33,889 nt of DNA, from NCBI GenBank assembly GCA_005778115.1, contig SXKJ01000106.1, forward strand, positions 1 to 33,889, given 5' to 3'. Positions 14,497 through 20,333 of the stretch are shown here, in pieces (the first letter of the stretch is position 1; each line of letters begins with the position of its first letter). The position numbers and the translations under genes are program-made. The notes below the pieces were generated by a model. The model had not been told where the DNA came from and ran no database searches. It saw nothing but the letters and a program-made list of their open reading frames with translations. Source of the DNA: Planctomyces sp. (GTDB lineage Bacteria; Planctomycetota; Planctomycetia; Planctomycetales; Planctomycetaceae).

Positions 14497-15651
14497 ATGC
14501 CCTCCAAGCGTTACCGCGTCGCCGTCATCGGAGCGACCGGCCAAGGGGATTACGGCCATGGAATCGACACTGCCTTTCGAGATCTCCAACGGGCCGAGAT
14601 CGTCGCGGTGACTGACAGTAACGCAGCAGGATTAAAGCTCGCGGCGCAACGATTAAAGGTCGATGCGACGTTCGCCGACTATCGCGAGATGCTCGACCGC
14701 GTGAAGCCGGAGGTGGTCTGTATCTGCCCACGTTGGGTGACCGATCGCGCGGCGATGTTGCAAGCGGTCGCGAAGGTGGGCTGTCATGTCTACTGCGAGA
14801 AACCGTTCGTCGCGGACCTCGCGTCGGCCGATGGGATTGCCGCTGCATTTCAAACTCATCGTGTGAGACTGGCGATGGCTCATCAGTGGCGAGCCTTGCC
14901 GCCGGTGCAACGCGCGTTGACCGACATTCGATCCGGGAAATACGGCCGCGTATTGCGAATGCGTGCTCGGCCGAAGGATGACGCTCGCGGCGGTGGTGAA
15001 GAGCTGCTGGTTCACGGCACGCACTGGTTCGACTTGATGATCGCGATCGCTGGATCTCCGCGCTGGGTCAGCGGTCATCTGCGCGTCAAAGGCCGCGACG
15101 CGACGAGAGCCGATCGGCGCGAAGGCTCGGAGCCGGTCGGGCCGACCTGTGGTGACTCGATACTGGCCGTCTTCGGTTTCGAGGACGGAGTGCTCGGCAC
15201 GTTCGATTCCACGGCCAACACGTCCCCCAGTTCGCGGCGGCCGACCAATAGCGATCAGCCGAAACCAGTGTGGGACAGCGTCTACGGCCTGACGATCGAG
15301 TGCGAAGAGGCCGTCCTGCAACTCCGCCAGCCAGGAGATGTCTACGTTTATCCGGCCAACGGAGTGCTCCCCGACTTCGAGCAGCTTCAATGGAAGAAGC
15401 TGTGGGTCGAGGATTGGCACTTCACTCCAGAGCATCAGCCACGCCCTATCCGCCAAGAGTGGTTATCGCTGGGCAACCGCACGCTGGCAAACGATCTGCT
15501 CGACGCGATCGAGCAGAACCGCGAACCGCTCTCGCCAATCCGACACGCGCAGCTCATCACGGAAATGGTTCAGGGCACCTACGCCTCACACTTTGCCGAC
15601 GGTAGCCGTCTGCCGATTCCGCTGTCCGAGCGACATCATCCGCTGGCCTGA
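14497..15651 (+). CDS. Gfo/Idh/MocA family oxidoreductase
   Basis: This is a 384-residue NAD(P)-dependent oxidoreductase. The N-terminal Rossmann domain has RVAVIGATGQGDYGHG (7-22) and an acidic residue D40 after the second strand. The family EKP motif is at 101-103 (YCEKPFVADLASADG). The substrate-side motif GTHWFDL has H176 and D179, matching the usual catalytic H-x-x-D arrangement. The C-terminal domain is the alpha/beta dimerisation fold. Family members oxidise or reduce sugars, inositols and related compounds, and planctomycetes carry dozens of them. There is no signal peptide, so it is probably cytoplasmic. ATG 14497 has GGGAG eight bases upstream. Substrate is unknown. Confidence 0.9.
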   Translation: MPSKRYRVAVIGATGQGDYGHGIDTAFRDLQRAEIVAVTDSNAAGLKLAAQRLKVDATFADYREMLDRVKPEVVCICPRWVTDRAAMLQAVAKVGCHVYCEKPFVADLASADGIAAAFQTHRVRLAMAHQWRALPPVQRALTDIRSGKYGRVLRMRARPKDDARGGGEELLVHGTHWFDLMIAIAGSPRWVSGHLRVKGRDATRADRREGSEPVGPTCGDSILAVFGFEDGVLGTFDSTANTSPSSRRPTNSDQPKPVWDSVYGLTIECEEAVLQLRQPGDVYVYPANGVLPDFEQLQWKKLWVEDWHFTPEHQPRPIRQEWLSLGNRTLANDLLDAIEQNREPLSPIRHAQLITEMVQGTYASHFADGSRLPIPLSERHHPLA

Positions 15652-15717
15652 TTCATTCCTTTGGCTCCATTCCTCTGCCAAGGGACTTTGGAAGAGGAAT
15701 GGGGTCAGAGGAATGAA
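15652..15717. repeat. Palindromic element with GGGGTCAGAGGAATGAA arm
   Basis: TTCATTCCTTTGGCTCCATT continues to CCTCT and is inverted, with about 21 of 24 matches, as AGAGGAATGGGGTCAGAGGA ending in ATGAA. GGGGTCAGAG-type arms are widespread in bacterial repeats. I recall them near Y1 transposases, but cannot check this here. It starts immediately after the oxidoreductase stop. Confidence 0.75.
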
Positions 15718-15725
15718 CTCTGAAA

Positions 15726-15760
15726 GATCGGCGTTTTCAGGCATCGCCGATTTGATCTAC
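15726..15760 (-). repeat. REP-like hairpin with GTAG foot on the minus strand
   Basis: ATCGGCG (15727-15733) pairs with CGCCGAT (15745-15751). CTAC at 15757-15760 is a GTAG when read on the minus strand, five bases from the stem. The longer loop (11 bases) makes this less certain than the doublets. Confidence 0.4.
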
Positions 15761-15771
15761 AAGACCGCCGC

Positions 15772-15793
15772 CCGACTCGGAGAGTCGGATTAC
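15772..15793 (-). repeat. REP-like hairpin with GTAA foot upstream of rodA-like gene
   Basis: CCGACTC and GAGTCGG form a perfect seven-base stem with a three-base loop (15772-15788). On the minus strand the loop reads TCC, as in the 14430-14483 element, and the foot reads GTAAT. It ends just before the likely Shine-Dalgarno of the SEDS gene, so it could affect translation initiation. Confidence 0.5.
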
Positions 15794-15809
15794 CTGAGGA
15801 ATGGAATCC

Positions 15810-17036
15810 ATGTGGCGTCGTGTGCCGTGGTTGGTGATTGTCTGCTCGGTCCTGCTGATGGGACTGGGGCTGACCGGTATTGCGCGCGGGGATGAGCTGT
15901 TTAGCCGGGGCGTCTTCTTTTGTTTTCCTCGGCAATTGATGTGGGTCTGCTTATCGCTGCCGGCGATGGGACTGGCGATGGTCGTGCCGTATCGCTCGCT
16001 GCGGTCGCTGAGCTATCCGGCATTTGCCGGCAGTCTGCTGTTGCTGGTCGTCGTGCTGCTGATGCCGAGCGTCAATGGGGCTCGCTGCTGGATACCGCTG
16101 GGCTTCATGAACTTTCAGCCGTCCGAGTTGGCGAAGCTGGTCTATGTGCTGGCGCTCGCGCACTACTTGATGTACCGCGACAACTTTCGCCGGTTGACCG
16201 GACTGCTCGTGCCGTTCGTGCTGACGCTGATTCCGGTCGCCCTGATCCTGCGCGAACCGGATTTGGGGACCGCATTGCTCTTCATTCCGACGCTGTTCGC
16301 GATGCTCTTTGCGGCGGGCGCACGGCCTCGGCACTTGGCGATGATCGTGACGCTGGGGATGCTCGCATCACCGGGCTTATGGCTGGCAATGAATGCCGAG
16401 CAGAAGTCGCGCATCGTGTCTCTGTTCCAACAGCGGGACAGCGGCGAGGCACCGCGCGGCGATGCTTACCAACAACATCAGGCCAAGCGAGTCCTCGCGC
16501 GCGGCGGCATCTGGGGAAGCGAACTGACTGGCGAGTCATTCGAGATCGTCGCGTGTCCGCATTGCGCGAGTCACTTTGGAGTGAAAACCGATTTCGGTCT
16601 CGGTCAGTCGGCCACTTGTCCGAGTTGCCAGAAGGTTGCGCCGTTGCCCGATCATTCTGAGTACACGCTGCCGGAATCGCGTACCGATTTCATCTTCTGC
16701 CTGATCGGCGAACGCTGGGGCTTCGTCGGCTGCGGACTGACGCTGCTGTTGTATGTGCTGCTGGTTGCTCGCGGCCTGATGATCGCTCACTCCACGCGCG
16801 AGCCGTTCGGCCGACTGTTGGCGGTCGGCATCGTCACGCTGCTGGCTTCGCAGACGATCATCAACACCGGCATGACCTGCGGTCTGATGCCTGTCACGGG
16901 CATCACGCTGCCTCTGGCCAGTTACGGCGGATCGAGTTTGCTGATGACAGCGGTCGGAATTGGCCTGCTGCTGAATGTTGGAATGCGTCCCGGATATGAA
17001 GTAACCGGCGAACCGTTTCGTTGGCGAGCGGCGTGA
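15810..17036 (+). CDS. FtsW/RodA/SpoVE (SEDS) protein with inserted zinc ribbon
   Basis: This 408-residue polytopic membrane protein is a SEDS peptidoglycan glycosyltransferase. It has about ten membrane segments. Landmarks are [19 protein letters not shown] (99-117), [11 protein letters not shown] (148-158), [19 protein letters not shown] and the extracytoplasmic [15 protein letters not shown] (287-301), whose aspartate D293 corresponds to the SEDS catalytic residue, then [20 protein letters not shown]. Between [11 protein letters not shown] and LPESRTDF lies an insert with two CPxC pairs, C249-C252 and C270-C273, a zinc-ribbon pattern not usual in RodA. I chose ATG 15810 because GAGGA lies at a normal distance. 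ATG 15801 is too close to it. The gene stands apart from any cell-wall cluster. Confidence 0.92.
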   Translation: MWRRVPWLVIVCSVLLMGLGLTGIARGDELFSRGVFFCFPRQLMWVCLSLPAMGLAMVVPYRSLRSLSYPAFAGSLLLLVVVLLMPSVNGARCWIPLGFMNFQPSELAKLVYVLALAHYLMYRDNFRRLTGLLVPFVLTLIPVALILREPDLGTALLFIPTLFAMLFAAGARPRHLAMIVTLGMLASPGLWLAMNAEQKSRIVSLFQQRDSGEAPRGDAYQQHQAKRVLARGGIWGSELTGESFEIVACPHCASHFGVKTDFGLGQSATCPSCQKVAPLPDHSEYTLPESRTDFIFCLIGERWGFVGCGLTLLLYVLLVARGLMIAHSTREPFGRLLAVGIVTLLASQTIINTGMTCGLMPVTGITLPLASYGGSSLLMTAVGIGLLLNVGMRPGYEVTGEPFRWRAA

Positions 17037-17039
17037 ACT

Positions 17040-17068
17040 GTACAGCGACCGTTAGCACGACGCGGTAC
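17040..17068. repeat. Shortened GTAC-foot palindrome, copy 3
   Basis: GTACAGCGACCGTTAG (17040-17055) matches the arm GTACCGCGACCGTTAG at 3466-3536 except for one base, and GCGGTAC at 17062-17068 matches the closing foot. The middle is missing, as if the doublet had lost its centre. It lies between the convergent SEDS and DUF1549 genes. Confidence 0.55.
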
Positions 17069-17075
17069 GGCTGAG

Positions 17076-20000
17076 TCATTCCTTCGAGATCGTCTCGTCC
17101 AAGTTGAGCAGCAACGACGCCAGGCTGGTGAACGCCGCGAGGTCCGCCGGCTTGAGCTTGTCGTTGGCCTTCGATTCGCCGACAGCGATCAGCTTCTTGG
17201 CTGCAGCGTCATCTGCCGTGAACAATGCGCGGAGTGACTGCAAGCGGCGCGACAAAATTGCCAGCTCATTCGGAGTTGGAGCGCGAGACGTGCAACGACG
17301 GAAGGCTTCGCTCAGCCGCGACTCGTCATCGGCCGCGGGGCCGAGCAGCACTCGTTGAGCGAGCGAGCGTGCGGCTTCGACGAACGTGACATCGTTGAGC
17401 GTCACCAGCGCATGCAGCGGCGTGTTGGTCCGCGCGACTTTGACTTGGCAAGTCTGGCGAGTGGCGACATCAAAGAAGAGCGTCGGGCCGACGATGCGTC
17501 GCCAGAATTGGTAGAGGCTGCGGCGATACAACGCCTCGCCGGTGTCTTGCTGATAGCCGATCCGGCCGAAGGTCGCTTCCTCCCAGATGCCGGGAGGCTG
17601 ATAGCCCTTCACCGGCGGGCCTCCTTGTTTCTCGACCAACAGGCCGCTGATGGCGAGCGCTTGATCCCGAATCATCCAGCTTGGCAGCCGGTATCGCGGC
17701 CCGCGCGCGAGCAGGCGGTTGTCGGGATCACGCTCAGAGGCATTCGTAGGATGGGCACTCTTGCCCGTTCGCGTGTCGTCGTTGGCGTTTGCCGCAGCCT
17801 CGTCGGATGGACGGGCAAGAGTGCTCATCCTACTCGCCTGCCGATACGTCGCGCTGGTCACGATCAAGCGGATCAGTCGTTTGACGTTCCAACGCGGGTT
17901 CGCCAACTGAACGGCGAGGTTGGGATCGGGGCTTTCGGCCAACGGCTCTCGGCTTTCGGCGAACTCCGTGGCCAGCCAGTCGAGCAATTCGGGGTGTGCG
18001 GGCTTCTCGCCTTGAACACCAAAGTCCTCAGTCGTCTTCACGAGCCCTATGCCGAAGAACGTCTGCCAGTACCGATTGACGGTGACGCGCGCGGTCAGCG
18101 GATGATCGGGCGACATCAGCCAGCGAGCGAGAGCCAAACGATTCGTGGCGGGCTCGACCGGTTGCGGCAGGACGGCGGGTAAGCCGTGTGTGACCTTGTC
18201 GGCGTACTTGTCGTATGCGCCGCGAACGAGGATGAACGTGTCTCGCGGCTGTGCTCGTTCGCGCATCACCATTGTGCGCGGCAGTCCGCGTTCAAATCCC
18301 TCGCGAGCTTTCTTGGCATCGTCGGCCGTTCGCCGAGCTGTCAGCAGCGTTGGTTCGTTGTTGAGATAGAACTCGGAGACCGCTTTCTTTTGGGCGTCAT
18401 TCCGTTTGTCGGCGGCGATCTTGAGTGCCTCGCGGACCGCGGCCGGCATCGGTCGCAAAGACGCGACTGGCGATGTCGTTAGCGACAATCGGAATCGGCC
18501 GAGCACATGCGCGACGTGGATTGATTGAAACTCCAAGCGGATGCGAATCGTTGTCTCAGCGTCATTCGCGGCAATGAGTGCGCGCGGTTCGAAGAGGGCG
18601 ACATGAGGCTTGCCGAACTCGTTGGCGATGGCCCAGCCGGTGTCGTTGCGGCCGTCAACGGCGTTGGCGGGCGGGAAGGTGGGTTGCTCGTAGTCGGCTC
18701 GGATCGCGGACAACTCGACCGGCTTGTCGTTGAGGAATAGTTTCAGTTCGGACAGTACGAAATTGCCGTTGTCGGCTCGGCCGGGGCCTTTGTTGACCAG
18801 CGAGTCATCGGGCAGGGCTTCGAGTTGAATCCCGGTCAGCCCGCTCAGTTTTGTTTTCAAAGACAGCTCGAATGCATCCTTCGCGGGGTTGTCGCCACTC
18901 GCGAGCAAGCTGTTGTCCTCCAGCTTCTTGAGCGTTGCACCCCCTTCAGACTTCAAGGACTCAATGTCCAGCACCGTCCATATCGGCTCGGCCACGCTGC
19001 CGGAGGCGACGAGCGACTTTTCCCATTCGGCTTGCGACTCGCGCAGCTTGCGGTCGAGTTCGTCGCGTGATGTGTTCGCGGCAGTCTCGGAGGCGCGAAG
19101 TTCGTCGAGCTTCTTCTGCTGTTCCGGTCCAGCGAACGTGATGATCGGATTCGCGAGTCCGCCAGCGTCGTTTGCGCCGCTCTCTTCGATCGAGTTGAAG
19201 AATGCCGAAAGCTGGTAGTACTCCTTCTGAGCAAGCGGATCGAATTTGTGGTCGTGGCAGCGACAGCAGTTAAACGTCAGCCCCATCCAGATGGTGCCTG
19301 TGGTCTCGACGCGGTCTTGGACGTAATCGACACGCGACTCTTCGGCGATGCGGCCTCCTTCGCCGTTGATCATGTGGTTGCGATGAAAGCCGGTCGCGAT
19401 GAGTTGGGGCTGTGTGGGATTCGGCAACTGATCACCGGCCAGTTGCTCGATCGTGAATTGGTCGAACGGCAGGTTGTTGTTGAGCGCGTCGATGACCCAG
19501 TCGCGCCAGAAATACATCGTGCGGGTGGGGTCGCCCTGATAGCCATTCGTGTCGGCGTAGCGGGCAGCGTCGAGCCATTCCCAAACCATCCGCTCGCCAA
19601 AACGCGGCGATTTGAGCAGGCGATCGACCACTCTCTCATAGGCGTCCGGCGATTGATCGGCGTGAAAAGCCTCGAGTTCCTCCAACGTCGGCGGCAGGCC
19701 GGTCAGATCGAGCGTGACGCGGCGCAGCAACGTTTGCTTGGCTGCTTCCGGCGAAGGCGCGAGTCCTTCTTTCTCCAAACGCGTACGGACGAAGGCGTCG
19801 ATGGGATTGTTCGTAGTTCCGCCTTTCGGCGGTGCTTTCGAACCGCCTAAAGGCGGAACTACGAACTGCGGCACCGCTGGTCGGCGGATTGGTTCGAACG
19901 CCCAGTGCTTGCCCCATTTCGCTCCGCTGTCGATCCAGGCGGCGAGCAATTCCCTTTGCTTTGACGTCAACTTGCGTCCCGACTTCGGCGGCGGCATCAC

Positions 20001-20324
20001 CGCATCTGGATCGGTTGAGAGGATGCGTTTCATCAACTCACTGTCGCCGCTCTTGCCCGGCAGAATGATCGGCTTCTCGGTCCGCAGTGCGCTCTCTTGC
20101 TGATCGAGCCGTAAGTCCGCCTCGCGCGACTTCGCGTCCGGGCCGTGACAGGCAAAACAAGTGTCCGACAGGATTGGCAGAATGTCCCGTGAGAAGTTCG
20201 GCGGCTCGGCGGCGGGGAGTGTCGACAGAATCATGTGACACAAAATCATAAAAGCCAAAACCGCCGCGGATCGTTTTCGTCGCCGGCGACTGATTCCGTC
20301 TGTTTTCATGATTTTGTGAAACAT
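17076..20324 (-). CDS. PSC1-DUF1549-DUF1553 planctomycete haem-domain protein
   Basis: This is a 1,082-residue exported protein. Residues 1-39 are a signal peptide (RRRRKR at 13-18, then a hydrophobic AAVLAFMILCHMIL). The PSC1 cytochrome-type domain follows with DTCFACHG (haem motif C56-x-x-C59-H60) and VMPPPKSGRKLT. DUF1549 spans about 173-380 (NPIDAFVRTRLE, RRVTLDLTGLPPT, and a second CxxCH at 353-357 in NCCRCHDHKFDP). A variable central region precedes DUF1553 (about 735-1005; LARWLMSPDHPLTARVTVNR, DNRLLARGPRYRLPSWMIRD). Roles in complex carbohydrate or redox metabolism are suspected, not proven. Three palindromic elements lie inside the gene: in the signal peptide, at about 153-172 and at about 831-860. 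The start is 9 bases after the upstream PQQ gene stop. Confidence 0.92.
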   Translation of the reverse strand: MFHKIMKTDGISRRRRKRSAAVLAFMILCHMILSTLPAAEPPNFSRDILPILSDTCFACHGPDAKSREADLRLDQQESALRTEKPIILPGKSGDSELMKRILSTDPDAVMPPPKSGRKLTSKQRELLAAWIDSGAKWGKHWAFEPIRRPAVPQFVVPPLGGSKAPPKGGTTNNPIDAFVRTRLEKEGLAPSPEAAKQTLLRRVTLDLTGLPPTLEELEAFHADQSPDAYERVVDRLLKSPRFGERMVWEWLDAARYADTNGYQGDPTRTMYFWRDWVIDALNNNLPFDQFTIEQLAGDQLPNPTQPQLIATGFHRNHMINGEGGRIAEESRVDYVQDRVETTGTIWMGLTFNCCRCHDHKFDPLAQKEYYQLSAFFNSIEESGANDAGGLANPIITFAGPEQQKKLDELRASETAANTSRDELDRKLRESQAEWEKSLVASGSVAEPIWTVLDIESLKSEGGATLKKLEDNSLLASGDNPAKDAFELSLKTKLSGLTGIQLEALPDDSLVNKGPGRADNGNFVLSELKLFLNDKPVELSAIRADYEQPTFPPANAVDGRNDTGWAIANEFGKPHVALFEPRALIAANDAETTIRIRLEFQSIHVAHVLGRFRLSLTTSPVASLRPMPAAVREALKIAADKRNDAQKKAVSEFYLNNEPTLLTARRTADDAKKAREGFERGLPRTMVMRERAQPRDTFILVRGAYDKYADKVTHGLPAVLPQPVEPATNRLALARWLMSPDHPLTARVTVNRYWQTFFGIGLVKTTEDFGVQGEKPAHPELLDWLATEFAESREPLAESPDPNLAVQLANPRWNVKRLIRLIVTSATYRQASRMSTLARPSDEAAANANDDTRTGKSAHPTNASERDPDNRLLARGPRYRLPSWMIRDQALAISGLLVEKQGGPPVKGYQPPGIWEEATFGRIGYQQDTGEALYRRSLYQFWRRIVGPTLFFDVATRQTCQVKVARTNTPLHALVTLNDVTFVEAARSLAQRVLLGPAADDESRLSEAFRRCTSRAPTPNELAILSRRLQSLRALFTADDAAAKKLIAVGESKANDKLKPADLAAFTSLASLLLNLDETISKE
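17746..17833. repeat. GTAG-foot REP doublet inside the DUF1549/DUF1553 gene
   Basis: GTAGGATGGGCACTCTTGCC (17746-17765) is inverted at the right end (17812-17833) with one mismatch. The short stem is GGGCA with TGCCC around CTCT. The spacer is about 44 bases. Read on the minus strand it encodes about residues 831-860 without a stop, in the variable segment just before the conserved DNRLLARGPR motif. Confidence 0.85.
19809..19866. repeat. GTAG-foot REP doublet, TTCCGCC family, copy 2, inside the DUF1549 gene
   Basis: GTTCGTAGTTCCGCC is inverted at 19852-19866, the same family as 11405-11467. Arms fold as CCGCC-TTTC-GGCGG and CCGCC-TTTA-GGCGG. On the minus strand it encodes FVVPPLGGSKAPPKGGTTN, filling the linker between the PSC1 domain and the NPIDAF start of DUF1549. 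The spacer TGCTTTCGAA resembles that at 22924-22985. Confidence 0.9.
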
Positions 20325-20332
20325 GATTTTCT
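20221..20332. repeat. 112-bp palindrome that encodes a start codon and signal peptide
   Basis: Left arm 20221-20252 (GTCGACAGAATCATGTGACA then CAAAATCATAAA) is inverted at 20303-20332 (TTTTCATGATTTTGTGAAAC and on). A second copy of equal length is at 27369-27480. On the minus strand the right arm encodes MFHKIMK, the core encodes the arginine-rich stretch, and the left arm encodes FMILCHMILST of the DUF1549 protein. The left arm differs from the usual arm by TT to GA, which turns an in-frame TGA into TGT. Confidence 0.88.
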
Positions 20333-20333
20333 C

